Shown piece by piece: positions 14,964 through 23,950 of a stretch of DNA of 32,840 nt. Location: contig JAPDPT010000039.1 of NCBI GenBank assembly GCA_034506315.1, positions 1 to 32,840 of the forward strand, given 5' to 3'. The DNA comes from a candidate division KSB1 bacterium (GTDB lineage Bacteria > Zhuqueibacterota > Zhuqueibacteria > Oleimicrobiales > Geothermoviventaceae). How positions within the stretch are numbered: position 1 is the stretch's first letter; every line of letters starts with the position of its first letter. A program made the translations under genes and the position numbers. The notes beneath the pieces are model-generated. The model had not been told where the DNA came from, made no database searches, and saw nothing but the letters and a program-made list of their open reading frames with translations.

Positions 14964-16241
14964 ATGGTCCTTCGGAGATGGGTTGCAACGGTGTACACGC
15001 TCTTGCTTCTGCCCGCAACCGTTCGGGCAATAGGTCAAGACACCACGGTAATGGCTCGGGCTCCCCGTGTGTACGTTGACTGCTCCTATTGCGACTTGGA
15101 CTACATCCGGCAGGAGATCCCGTACGTCAATTACGTGCGGGATCCCGCCGATGCCCAGGTCCACGTGCTGATCACGACGCAGAGAACGGGCGGTGGCGGA
15201 GAGGAATACACGCTGGTATTCCTGGGACGGGGCCAGTTCCTGGGGAGGAACGACACCCTTCGCTTTTCGATGCCGAGCACAGCCACAGAGCACGAAACAC
15301 GTTCGTCCCTCGTCCGCACGTTGCGAATGGGCTTGGTACCGTACGTGGCCCGCACACCGGTGGCAAGCCTTATCTCTGTGCAATACATGCCGGAGGCAAC
15401 GACCACCGAGGTCACCGATCGTTGGAAGAACTGGGTATTTCGCCTAAGCCTGAACGCCTTTGGGAATGGGGAGAGATCAAGCCGGTCGGTGAACCTGTAC
15501 GGTTCCTTTAGCGCCAGCCGCGTCACGCCGCTCTGGAAGATTCAGGTCTCGGTAAATGCCGACTACAGCGAGAACCGCTTCGAGTACGACGACACCAAGA
15601 TCTTCAGCTACAGGAGGGGGAGGGGCTTTCGCGGTCTGATCGTCCGCTCCCTCAATGACCACTGGTCTGTCGGGCTGCGTACGGGCATGGGATCGTCCAC
15701 CTACAGCAATATCCAGGGGCAATTTTCCCTCTCCCCAGCGCTGGAGTTCAACGTCTTTCCGTACTCGCAGTCGACCCATCGCGAATTGCGCCTGCAGTAC
15801 GGAGTACGCGGCGAGCACGTCCGCTACCTCGAAGAGACCATATTCGATCGCTGGCGAGAAAGCCCGGTGTCCCATTTCTTCTCGGTCACCCTGACCTTCC
15901 GACAGCCTTGGGGCTCCACAGAGACCTCAGTAACGGCTTCCCAGTACTGGCACGACCTGAGCAAGAACCGCTTGGAGTTGTGGAACGTCCTGATGCTGCG
16001 CCTCTTCGGCGGCCTGACCCTTCAGGTGGTGGGGTCCTTCTCGCGCATTCACGATCAGCTTTCCCTGCCCAAGAGGGGCGCCAGCAAGGAGGAAGTCCTC
16101 CTCCAGAGACGCGAGCTGGCTACCAACTACTCCTTCTTTGGCTCGGTGGGAATTAGCTACACATTTGGCTCGATCTACTCGAACGTGGTCAATCCGCGCT
16201 TCGGGAGCGAGACCGGAGGGGTGAGCATCATCATCCGATAG
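14964..16241 (+). CDS. Conserved outer-membrane-type protein, function unknown
   Basis: A 425-residue protein with ribosome site GGGAGGAGAAGA and a signal peptide (about 1-23, ending ATVRA). The N-terminal domain (about 30-130) begins with VYVDCSYCDLDYIRQEIPYVN and VRDPADAQVHVLITTQ. I have seen this combination in uncharacterised proteins of Bacteroidota- and Gemmatimonadota-like bacteria, but I know no function. From about 145 the sequence alternates polar and aromatic or hydrophobic residues in repeated strands (VNLYGSFSASRVTPLWKIQV, NDHWSVGLRTGMG, ELRLQYGVRGEHV), which fits an outer-membrane beta-barrel. The last residue is Arg rather than the usual aromatic, so a barrel is likely but not certain. 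Confidence 0.75.
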   Translation: MVLRRWVATVYTLLLLPATVRAIGQDTTVMARAPRVYVDCSYCDLDYIRQEIPYVNYVRDPADAQVHVLITTQRTGGGGEEYTLVFLGRGQFLGRNDTLRFSMPSTATEHETRSSLVRTLRMGLVPYVARTPVASLISVQYMPEATTTEVTDRWKNWVFRLSLNAFGNGERSSRSVNLYGSFSASRVTPLWKIQVSVNADYSENRFEYDDTKIFSYRRGRGFRGLIVRSLNDHWSVGLRTGMGSSTYSNIQGQFSLSPALEFNVFPYSQSTHRELRLQYGVRGEHVRYLEETIFDRWRESPVSHFFSVTLTFRQPWGSTETSVTASQYWHDLSKNRLELWNVLMLRLFGGLTLQVVGSFSRIHDQLSLPKRGASKEEVLLQRRELATNYSFFGSVGISYTFGSIYSNVVNPRFGSETGGVSIIIR

Positions 16242-16523
16242 CGGTAGGGGGGCGAAGCGAATTCGCAGCAGTCCTGATCTGGAATCGGTCTCAAGGGCCC
16301 TTCAGGTGGCAAAGGGGGTCTCCCAACCTCTCAATCCTGGCAGCGCAGAGATGTAGGGCGCACGGGGGCCGGACGGTGGAGTAGGCCCGGACCGCTGCAC
16401 CGGCTGCAGAGTCCCCATTCCACCTGACTCTCGCTGAGGCCGCGCTGTCTACGCGGCCACGGAGGAGCGGCACTGGGCTCCTCGGGCTTGGGCGAGGTGG
16501 AAGAGGCATCTCGGTGCGCTGGC
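16242..16523. other. Intergenic stretch with adjacent hairpins, no gene
   Basis: Two stems stand side by side: GGCCGCG / CGCGGCC (16438-16458, seven-base loop) and GAGGAGC / GCTCCTC (16462-16483, eight-base loop). A ten-base palindrome AAGGGCCCTT lies at about 16294-16303. No coding frame is convincing. The stems could end the preceding transcript or belong to a small RNA, but there is no T-run. Confidence 0.4.
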
Positions 16524-16552
16524 TTGACAATGTTCCGCCGGTTTGATACCTT
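16524..16552 (+). promoter_or_regulatory. Strong sigma70-type promoter of the Lon-like gene
   Basis: A perfect -35 TTGACA (16524-16529), an ideal 17-base spacer and TACCTT (16547-16552). Transcription would begin near 16559, leaving a leader of about 70 bases. Confidence 0.7.
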
Positions 16553-16627
16553 GGCCCCGGGCTGTTGGCATCCTGGTGCGAGGGGTGACGCCTGACGAAG
16601 TGCAATCCAGTGGATCCGGAGGAACGA

Positions 16628-19051
16628 ATGGAGGAGCGTACGGAGCTTGAGCTTCCGCCGGACAAGCTACGATGGCAGTGTCCCGAAAGTCTGCTTCCGT
16701 TCACCACTACGCGGGATCTGCAGCCGATCCGGACCATTCTCGGTCAGGAACGCGCGGTGGAGGCGATACGGGTGGGGCTGCAGATGCGAAGCCCGGGCTT
16801 CAACGTATTCGTGGCGGGACCATCCGGAACGGGGCGGACCACTACGGTGCGGCAGTTGCTCCGGGAGGTGGCCCAGCAGGGGCCGGTGCCAGACGACTGG
16901 TGCTACGTGCACAACTTCGACCGCCCCGATGTGCCGGCGGCCATTCGCCTGCCAGCTGGTAAAGGCCGCGAGTTCCAGCGGGCCATGGAACGTCTGATCA
17001 CGCGTTTGCGCCGGGACCTTCCCAAGGTCTTCACAAGCGATGTCTACCGGGAGAGGCGAAACGCACTGATCGAACGATTTGGCGCCGAGCAGCGGAAACG
17101 GATCAGCTCGTTCGAGCAAAAGGCGAGGAAGGAGGGGTTCGTCGTCGTTCAGATTCAGGTGGGGATTGTCACGCGACCGGATCTTGTGCCGGTAGTGGAG
17201 GATCGGCCCGTTCCTTTCGAGAAGCTCGAGGCCTTGGCGGCGCAGGGCCAGTTCGACGTCGATCGGCTCGATCAGCTGCGCTCCAAGTACCAGTCCCTGA
17301 TGGTCGAGCTGGGAGAGATTGTTGAGGAGATGCGACAAACGGAGCGCCACCTGACGGAGGCAATCCACGATCTTGACCGGCAGACGGCGGGGACGGTCCT
17401 CCGGCATCCCTTGGAGGAGCTACGGGCGCGTTTTCCGTATCCACGGGTCGACCAATTCCTGGAGCAAGTTCGCGCGCACGTGCTCTCGCATCTGGAGGAA
17501 CTCCGGGGCGAGGAGAGCTCCCCCGAGGGCTCGGACCAGCGGGAGGACCCCCTCCGCCTCCTCCGGGTCAATGTGGTGGTCGACAATTCGGGACTCACCG
17601 GCCCGCCGGTGGTGTTTGAAAATCATCCCACCTACAAGAATCTCTTCGGGACCATCGAGCGTGTAGCCGGGGCGGCCGGGGAATGGCGAAGCGACTTCAC
17701 GCACCTGCGTGCGGGAAGTTTTGCGAAGGCCAATGGGGGCTACCTGGTCCTTCAGGCGAGGGATCTGCTCCTCGAGCCGAACGTCTGGCCCGCCCTGAAG
17801 CGGGCGCTGAAGACCGGACAGGTCGAGATCCAGGCCCCGGAAAGCCTGGCCTTCTTCCCTGGCTCTACCCTGAAGCCGGAGCCGATTCCCTGCGATGTGA
17901 AGGTCGTTCTGATCGGCGATCGCGACGTATACTACCTCCTGTACCAGCTCGACGATGACTTCAAGAAGATTTTCAAGATCAAGGCAGACTTTGACGACGT
18001 TATGCCCCGTACGCCGGAGAGCATTGCCCAGTACGCCAGCTTCGTGAAGAAGATCTGCGAGGACGAGCATCTCCTGCCCTTCGATCGCGACGCGGTGGCG
18101 CGAGTGGTAGAGTTCGGGGTGCGCCTGGCCGCGGGGCGAGGCAAGATCAGCACCCGCTTCAACGATGTGGCCGACCTGATCCGGGAGTCCTCCTACTGGG
18201 CCACTCGAGAGGGAAGCGGCCTCGTGACCGGGGATCACGTGCGGCAGGCGTGGAATGCCCGGCTGTACCGGCTGAAACTGCCGGAGGAAAAGCTTCAAGA
18301 GTACATCCAGGAGGGTCTGATCCTGGTGGATACGGAAGGCTGGAAAGTGGGACAGGTGAATGGACTGTCGATCGTGGAGCTGGGCGACTACCGTTTCGGG
18401 CGACCCTCCCGCATCACAGCCCAGGTTTCAGTCGGGCGTGCCGGGGTGATCAACATCGAGCGGGAAGCAGAGCTGAGCGGTCCGATTCACAGCAAGGGCG
18501 TTCTGATCCTCACCGGCTACCTCCGCGGTCTTTTTGCCCGCAACAAACCGCTGGCCATGAGCGCGAGCCTTTGCTTTGAGCAACTCTACAGCGGCGTCGA
18601 GGGAGATAGTGCCTCCTCCGCGGAGATCTTTGCCCTCCTTTCCGCATTGGCAGACGTTCCCTTGCGCCAGGATCTGGCGGTCACAGGCTCATTGAATCAG
18701 CTGGGCGAGATTCAGCCGGTCGGTGGAGTGAACGAAAAGATCGAGGGCTTCTTCGACGTGTGCAGGGTACAGGGCCTAACGGGGACTCAGGGTGTAATCA
18801 TCCCGGCGCGGAACGTGGAGGACCTGGCTTTGCGAGAGGATGTGGTTCAGGCCGTGGCGGAAGGCAAATTCCACATCTACGCCATTCACACCGTGGAGGA
18901 AGGCATCGCGCTCCTGACCGGGCTACCGGCCGGAAGACTCCCGGACGGTTCCTTTGCGCCCGGTAGCGTCTTTGCGCGGGCGGATCTGCGTCTGCGCGAG
19001 TTTGCGGAGACGGCGCGACGGTACGCCGGCGAAGGGCTTCTGCCCGCCTGA
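16628..19051 (+). CDS. LonC-like serine/lysine protease with degenerate ATPase
   Basis: An 807-residue protein; the ATG lies after CCGGAGGAACGA, preferred over a GTG six codons earlier. The N-terminal AAA-type region has GPSGTGRTT at 64-72, where the Walker A lysine is Arg70, and a Walker B-like NGGYLVLQARDLL lacking the Asp-Glu pair. A long charged helical insertion (about 120-300) separates parts of the domain. The C-terminal Lon protease domain is intact: Ser661 in EGDSASSAE and Lys704 in GGVNEKIEG, 43 residues apart as in E. coli Lon (S679/K722). This matches the YcbZ/LonC branch, known for ATP-independent or weakly ATP-dependent proteolysis. Likely a cytoplasmic protein-quality protease; it has its own strong promoter. 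Confidence 0.88.
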   Translation: MEERTELELPPDKLRWQCPESLLPFTTTRDLQPIRTILGQERAVEAIRVGLQMRSPGFNVFVAGPSGTGRTTTVRQLLREVAQQGPVPDDWCYVHNFDRPDVPAAIRLPAGKGREFQRAMERLITRLRRDLPKVFTSDVYRERRNALIERFGAEQRKRISSFEQKARKEGFVVVQIQVGIVTRPDLVPVVEDRPVPFEKLEALAAQGQFDVDRLDQLRSKYQSLMVELGEIVEEMRQTERHLTEAIHDLDRQTAGTVLRHPLEELRARFPYPRVDQFLEQVRAHVLSHLEELRGEESSPEGSDQREDPLRLLRVNVVVDNSGLTGPPVVFENHPTYKNLFGTIERVAGAAGEWRSDFTHLRAGSFAKANGGYLVLQARDLLLEPNVWPALKRALKTGQVEIQAPESLAFFPGSTLKPEPIPCDVKVVLIGDRDVYYLLYQLDDDFKKIFKIKADFDDVMPRTPESIAQYASFVKKICEDEHLLPFDRDAVARVVEFGVRLAAGRGKISTRFNDVADLIRESSYWATREGSGLVTGDHVRQAWNARLYRLKLPEEKLQEYIQEGLILVDTEGWKVGQVNGLSIVELGDYRFGRPSRITAQVSVGRAGVINIEREAELSGPIHSKGVLILTGYLRGLFARNKPLAMSASLCFEQLYSGVEGDSASSAEIFALLSALADVPLRQDLAVTGSLNQLGEIQPVGGVNEKIEGFFDVCRVQGLTGTQGVIIPARNVEDLALREDVVQAVAEGKFHIYAIHTVEEGIALLTGLPAGRLPDGSFAPGSVFARADLRLREFAETARRYAGEGLLPA

Positions 19052-19080
19052 AGCGCAAGGCAAAGCTCGATCTTGCGCCC

Positions 19081-19281
19081 TCATTTGCTCCGGGCCGACC
19101 CAGCCTTGCGGGCGCGGTCGTCCGCGGACGGCCAGAAAAGAAACGGCATCTGGCTGAGGTAAACCGAGGGCGTGAGCAAGATCTCGAAATACTGCTTAAG
19201 CTCTGCCTCCGTGAGATTCACTTCAGGCCAGGAGATGCGGATGGGGCGAGGCCGGCGGCTTTTTCCCCTGTTCTCTCGCAT
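19081..19281 (-). CDS. Small uncharacterised protein
   Basis: A 66-residue frame convergent with the Lon-like gene, 29 bases between stops. The ATG at 19281 has an AGGTGG ribosome site five bases upstream. The N-terminus is very basic (MRENRGKSRRPRPIRISW), and the centre is a hydrophobic, helix-forming segment (LTEAELKQYFEILLTPSVYL) ending MPFLFWPSADDR. No family recognised. The balanced composition of the central part favours a real gene, but short length keeps this tentative. Confidence 0.45.
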   Translation of the reverse strand: MRENRGKSRRPRPIRISWPEVNLTEAELKQYFEILLTPSVYLSQMPFLFWPSADDRARKAGSARSK

Positions 19282-19447
19282 TTCGGCCACCTCGGGTGCC
19301 CCGCGGCCTGCCCGGAGGCGAGACAGGCCTGTACGGGGATTGTCCACTACCTCGGACGCGAACAAGCCACATCCGTCGCTCAATAGCCCAAGCTGCAGAG
19401 CTCGTGCCACAGGGCTCCGCTGCAGGTATCGGGAGAGTCAGCCTATT

Positions 19448-19460
19448 CCTTGAGTCAAGG
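19448..19460. repeat. 13-base palindrome CCTTGA-G-TCAAGG
   Basis: A perfect palindrome 48 bases upstream of the TSUP gene start and inside the 19282-19507 interval between divergent genes. It could be a regulator site; no clear promoter hexamers flank it. The interval otherwise shows no gene. Confidence 0.3.
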
Positions 19461-19507
19461 GCAGGCTGTACGAGTTGGTCTGGCGCGGAAACGTGGAGGA
19501 ATCGGCG

Positions 19508-19873
19508 ATGTCCATTCAGCAAGCACTGGCTGGACTGGCAATTGGCGTCGCGGGCGGTATCGTGAGCGGCTTTTTTGGCGTGGGTGGGGCTGTGGTCATC
19601 GTGCCGGCCCTGGTTTTTCTATTGGGAATGGAGCAGCATCGGGCGCAGGGAACGTCCCTCGCGGCCCTTCTCCTCCCAGTTGGCTTCCTGGGCTTTTTGG
19701 AATACTATCGCAGGGGGAACGCCGATCTGCGGCTCGGGATGGCCATCGCCGTCGGTCTCTTCCTCGGGGCGTTCGCGGGAGGCTACCTCGCACAACTTCT
19801 GCCTTCCTTGGCGATGCGAAAAGCTTTCGGCGTGTTCTTGATCCTGGTGGGTGTTCGACTCCTTTGGCGGTAA
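19508..19873 (+). CDS. Half-size TauE/SafE-family (TSUP) permease
   Basis: A 121-residue membrane protein with about four hydrophobic segments. The first contains GLAIGVAGGIVSGFFGVGGAVVIVPAL, with the GFFGVGGA turn that marks the sulfite exporter TauE/SafE family; LGMEQHRAQGTSLAALLL follows, as in family members. Usual members are about 250 residues with two such repeats. This one has a single repeat, so it probably acts as a dimer. The stop is followed by ordinary intergenic DNA, with no second repeat in another frame that I could see, so it appears naturally short. GGAGGAATCGGCG precedes the ATG. Substrates in the family are small sulfur-containing or organic anions. Confidence 0.82.
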   Translation: MSIQQALAGLAIGVAGGIVSGFFGVGGAVVIVPALVFLLGMEQHRAQGTSLAALLLPVGFLGFLEYYRRGNADLRLGMAIAVGLFLGAFAGGYLAQLLPSLAMRKAFGVFLILVGVRLLWR

Positions 19874-20025
19874 GGAGGACGGTCTTTTCCGTTCGGGGAA
19901 GAGACGGGCAAGGCTGAAGGACGGTTTTTCTCGGTTTGGTGGGTTGCTACCTGCACCTACCGGGCCGGATTCCAGGGCGAAGAGAGATGGGTGCGGCAAT
20001 TTCGGGCGGAACGAGGAGGCTTGCC

Positions 20026-22788
20026 GTGAGTACGAAGAGCGCGGCTGTGCTACGGGCGGGCATCGTTCTTTCTTTGACCGCTTCCACAACTTGTATGGGG
20101 GCGCCGGCGCAGAGCTCAGAGGTTTTCCGCCTGCGCAATGAGACGCTGGTCTGCGCCGTAACTTTGGCGGAGGGCCGGTTGCAGGCCGATACCGTCCGGT
20201 TGTGCCCGAAGGGTAAGGCAGGGCAGAGTCCGGTCCCTAACCGCTTGGTTACAGACGGCGACTTCCTCCTCGAGATCGTGTGGACGGGCTGGAAGGCGCC
20301 GGGCTTTGTCAACAACGCGGAGAACCCTCTCCGGCTGACGAAAGAGCATTTCCGTTTCTTGCGCGCGGAGTCCCTTTGCTCGGCGTCGGGCGCGCAGGAG
20401 CTGCGTCTTTACTTCCAGGGGGAGGAGGTTCCGTTTCAGCTCCTGATTTCCTACAGCCTTGGGCCCGCCGATTTCTTTGTGCGTCGCGTCGTTTGCGTTC
20501 GCGACAGCACAGGATCCCGTCACTTTCTGAGCGCGGCGCACCCGCGTCGAGGCTGGATAAGCCCGGTGCGGGAAGTTGTGAAGAGCGGAGGATTCGGTCA
20601 ACCGATCGCGGGCCTGTCGTCTGATGGTGGCTTCTTTGCGGGCATGGAGTACCCCATCGCCACGAATCGGTTGGAGGCCCGAGGTGGAGGCTCGGCCTAC
20701 TTCGACTGTTCCGTGGAAGTGGGAGAGGTGGTAGGCAGCTTGTGGCTCCAACTCGAGCCCGTTGTCGTGGGCCTCACCCCCGATCCTCACGTTCGGCTCT
20801 GGTTCTTCCGGTATCTCGACGCGGTCCGGGTAGCTCCGCTTCGGCCCTATTTGCTCTACAATAGCTGGTATGACCTACGGGCACCGGAGATGGTGCACGA
20901 CTCCGGCCGCGTCCTCAACGAGCGTAATCTGCTCAGAACCATTGCACGGCTGCGGGCGGAGCTGGTCGAGAAGCGCGGCGTGCGGCTCGACGCAGTGGTC
21001 CTTGACGACGGCTGGGACGTCTACCGGAGCGACTGGAGGCTGCGCGAGCGGGAGTTTCCGCGCGGGTTGGATCCACTGCGCAGAGCGCTGGCAGACTTCG
21101 GAGCCTGTCTTGGCCTGTGGGTGGGGCCAATCGGCGGCTACTCGCATCGGGACTGGCGCATCCGGTACATGGGCGCGGTAGGCTACGAGACGGTAGGCGA
21201 CCAGATGTGTGTGGCTGGCCAGCGATACAGCCGGCGCCTGAAGGAGCTTGTTACCGGATTCGTGCGCAACGACAGCGTGTTGTACTTCAAATGGGACGGA
21301 ATTCAGTTCAGCTGCAGCGAGCCGAACCATGGTCACCTTCCGGGCATCTACTCGAGGCGCGCGACCATGGGGGCCGTAATTGACCTCTGCCGGAGTGTAC
21401 GCGCTGTGAATCCGGCCGTCTTCACCAACGTGACCTCCGGTACGTGGCTCAGTCCCTGGTGGCTGCGCTACACCAACACGATCTGGATGCAAGGGGAAGA
21501 CTACGGCTATGCGAATATCCCGTCCTACAGCCGCCGGGACCGGGCAATGACGTATCGGGATTACGTTCTCTACGATGACCTCGTTCGCCACGACTTCTGG
21601 TTTCCGGTGGCGAATCTGATGACGCACGGAATCATCAAGGGACAGCTGCAGCTCCTCGGAAGCGAGCGAGAGTCGCTTGAGGAGTTCACGAACGACGCCC
21701 TCCTCTACGTGGCCCGGGGACCTCTGATGTGGGAGCTGTACATTTCCCCGGATGTGCTGAGCGACGGCGAATGGGATGCGCTGTCGGCTGCGATTCACTG
21801 GGCCAAGGACCGCTGGACGCTGCTGGCACGTACGTTCATGGTCGGCGGCGACCCCGGTTTGCGCCAGCCCTACGCGTACGTACATTTCTGCGGTCGCAGA
21901 GGCGTAGTGGCTGCCCGGAATCCGGTAATCGAAGCACAGGAGCTGGCGATTCCCCTTTCCGCCGAGCTTGGGCTACAAGCCGGTGCCGACTCCCTGGTCA
22001 TCGTCCAGACCTACCCGACGACTTGCGGCCGCGGAATCCATCGCGAAGGCGATACCCTGAAGGTGTCCCTCAGCGGATACGAGCTCGCCGTGTACGAAAT
22101 CTTTCCCTCGGACTCTCTACCCTGGCCGGTTTGGAATGGGATGCACTATCGGGTTTCGGAGGTCTCGCCGGGCAAAATCACGCTGACGCTTCTGGGGGCG
22201 GAGCCCGGGAAGGCTGTGCGCCTTGTCAATCCCGATGGCATTATCGCCGCAAGGGACATCTCGGACCAGGCTGTAGATCCGGTTTCCTTAAGGGTACCTG
22301 CTCCGGAGGATCCGGCTGTCGCCTCGCCACTCCGCGCTACGGGAGCGGGTAGACAGTGCACGCTTTCGGCCGACGTTTCGATTGCCGTGAATACCCGCGA
22401 GGCGGTCGCCGCCTTTCTCCTCGAGCCGGAGGCTCCGTATGAGGACAAGCCGGGCCCCGCGGTGGTTTTGAGGGTCGATGGGAAGCGCGTGCAGGCGGAG
22501 GTGGAGGAAGAGAAGGGGCACTGGATCTGGCTTAAGGTGCCCGTGGCCCCGGGCAGACACCGAATCGAGCTCGCGCTGGAGATGGCCGATACCGTGCGGT
22601 CCTGGCAGGGCAGAGCGGGCCTCTGGCTTATTACCTACAGTCGGCCGGAGGGCGCACGAACAATCCGGGTCTCACTGCGCCGGCAAGCCGAGCCGCTATC
22701 CCTTCCGCCCTCACCGTGGACCGGCGACCTTTGGAAGCGAACAATCCAAGTGGGCAAGGCTGTGGTGCGCCTGCAGAGGAAAATTTAA
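20026..22788 (+). CDS. Secreted GH36-like glycosidase (alpha-galactosidase type)
   Basis: A 920-residue protein. Start GTG 20026 lies six bases after GGAGG and opens a normal signal peptide (cut near GAPA/QSS); an upstream ATG at 19987 has only a weak site. The N-terminal half (about 40-270) is beta-rich. The central barrel has LLYNSWYDLR, LDDGWDVYRSDW (D327-W330), LGLWVGPIGGYSH and YFKWDGIQF, where D424 in KWD matches the nucleophile position of clan GH-D alpha-galactosidases. C-terminal beta domains follow from about 670, including a segment near 805-870 that resembles a carbohydrate-binding or Ig-like fold. The substrate is uncertain: the protein is long, and only the KWD and DGW motifs are family-typical. 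Confidence 0.65.
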   Translation: MSTKSAAVLRAGIVLSLTASTTCMGAPAQSSEVFRLRNETLVCAVTLAEGRLQADTVRLCPKGKAGQSPVPNRLVTDGDFLLEIVWTGWKAPGFVNNAENPLRLTKEHFRFLRAESLCSASGAQELRLYFQGEEVPFQLLISYSLGPADFFVRRVVCVRDSTGSRHFLSAAHPRRGWISPVREVVKSGGFGQPIAGLSSDGGFFAGMEYPIATNRLEARGGGSAYFDCSVEVGEVVGSLWLQLEPVVVGLTPDPHVRLWFFRYLDAVRVAPLRPYLLYNSWYDLRAPEMVHDSGRVLNERNLLRTIARLRAELVEKRGVRLDAVVLDDGWDVYRSDWRLREREFPRGLDPLRRALADFGACLGLWVGPIGGYSHRDWRIRYMGAVGYETVGDQMCVAGQRYSRRLKELVTGFVRNDSVLYFKWDGIQFSCSEPNHGHLPGIYSRRATMGAVIDLCRSVRAVNPAVFTNVTSGTWLSPWWLRYTNTIWMQGEDYGYANIPSYSRRDRAMTYRDYVLYDDLVRHDFWFPVANLMTHGIIKGQLQLLGSERESLEEFTNDALLYVARGPLMWELYISPDVLSDGEWDALSAAIHWAKDRWTLLARTFMVGGDPGLRQPYAYVHFCGRRGVVAARNPVIEAQELAIPLSAELGLQAGADSLVIVQTYPTTCGRGIHREGDTLKVSLSGYELAVYEIFPSDSLPWPVWNGMHYRVSEVSPGKITLTLLGAEPGKAVRLVNPDGIIAARDISDQAVDPVSLRVPAPEDPAVASPLRATGAGRQCTLSADVSIAVNTREAVAAFLLEPEAPYEDKPGPAVVLRVDGKRVQAEVEEEKGHWIWLKVPVAPGRHRIELALEMADTVRSWQGRAGLWLITYSRPEGARTIRVSLRRQAEPLSLPPSPWTGDLWKRTIQVGKAVVRLQRKI

Positions 22789-22873
22789 GACTCCTTCTCG
22801 ACACCCAGAGGAAAGGGAAGGGCAGAAGGCGGAATCAGACAGGACCTGAGCGGGACAAGGAGGAGCGACTGGC

Positions 22874-23950
22874 ATGGCGTCGAAGGTATGGTGGGTACGG
22901 GCCTCTGCGTTAGAGCCTCTGGAAACGATCGCCGAGAAGGTTCGTGTCCTTTTCCGGGCCGCTGGTTTTGCCCGGGTGGTAGAGCCAGGGGAACTCGTTG
23001 CGATCAAGATGCACTTTGGGGAGAGGCACAACGACACGCACATCCGGCCGGAAATGGTTCGACCCATCGTGGAGGAAGTGCGGGCGAAGGGAGCGAAACC
23101 GTTCCTCGCGGATACCAACGTACTCTATCGCAGCGAGCGGAGCAATGCCGTCGACCATCTGCTTTTGGCAAGCCAGCATGGGTTCACGCCCGAACGGACA
23201 GGTGCCCCTGTACTGATCCTCGATGGCCTGCGAGGTAACCAGGAGCTGGAGGTGGAGATACCGGGTCGTATCTACCAGAGGGTCTCGCTCGCCGCGGGAC
23301 TGGCGTTGGCTGATGCGCTGATTGCGGTTTCCCACGTCACAGGCCATGTGGCCATGGGGCTGGGGGGTACGCTCAAGAATCTGGGCATGGGCCTGGCAAG
23401 CCGAATGGGCAAGCTCCGCCAGCATTCGTCCACAAAGCCATCGGTCGATCCGCGGAACTGCACAGGATGCTGGGTGTGCATTCGTTGGTGCCCGGAAGAC
23501 GCTATTCGCAAACGCGGAGAGGTCGCCTGGATCGACCCTGATCGATGCATCGGGTGTGGCGAGTGTCTTACGGTCTGTCGCTTCGATGCCGTTCGTCACG
23601 ATTGGCGAGTGGAGAGCCGTGAACTGCAAAGGCGGGTGGCTGAGCACGCTCTGGGGGCGGCGGTCAATAAGCGAGGAAAGCTGGCCTGCTTTGACTTCGT
23701 GCTCAATGTCACGAAGGACTGTGATTGTTTGGCCCGCAAGCAGGTGCCCATTGTCCCTGATGTCGGTCTTCTGGCTTCGTTCGACCCCGTGGCAATCGAC
23801 GCCGCGGCGCTGGACCTGATTCGAGAGACAGCCGGAAACGAACTCTTCCAGTTCGCCTATCCGCATCTTGACGGACGCGAGCAACTGCGACACGGCGAGC
23901 TTATCGGTCTCGGCTCCACACAATACGAGCTGGAGGAGGTGGAGGTGTGA
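22874..23950 (+). CDS. DUF362 protein with two 4Fe-4S ferredoxin motifs
   Basis: A 358-residue cytoplasmic protein. The DUF362 domain covers about 1-185 and 240-345, with VAIKMHFGERHNDTHIRP, FLADTNVLY and SHVTGHVAMGLGGTLKNLGMG. A bacterial-type ferredoxin insert lies at about 190-240, with clusters C196/C199/C202/C206 (CTGCWVCIRWCP) and C225/C228/C231/C235 (CIGCGECLTVC). The family is widespread in anaerobes and is of unknown function; the clusters point to electron transfer. GGAGGAGC precedes the ATG. Its stop overlaps the start of the DNA-ligase-like gene (GTGA), so the two are translationally coupled. The mix of redox and nucleic-acid genes is odd. Confidence 0.9.
   Translation: MASKVWWVRASALEPLETIAEKVRVLFRAAGFARVVEPGELVAIKMHFGERHNDTHIRPEMVRPIVEEVRAKGAKPFLADTNVLYRSERSNAVDHLLLASQHGFTPERTGAPVLILDGLRGNQELEVEIPGRIYQRVSLAAGLALADALIAVSHVTGHVAMGLGGTLKNLGMGLASRMGKLRQHSSTKPSVDPRNCTGCWVCIRWCPEDAIRKRGEVAWIDPDRCIGCGECLTVCRFDAVRHDWRVESRELQRRVAEHALGAAVNKRGKLACFDFVLNVTKDCDCLARKQVPIVPDVGLLASFDPVAIDAAALDLIRETAGNELFQFAYPHLDGREQLRHGELIGLGSTQYELEEVEV

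Noticed and set aside
16380..16500. Possible cobalamin riboswitch, because of GGCACTGG and GC-rich stems
   Set aside because: The conserved boxes are not in the right order, and the Lon-like gene has its own promoter downstream of the region.
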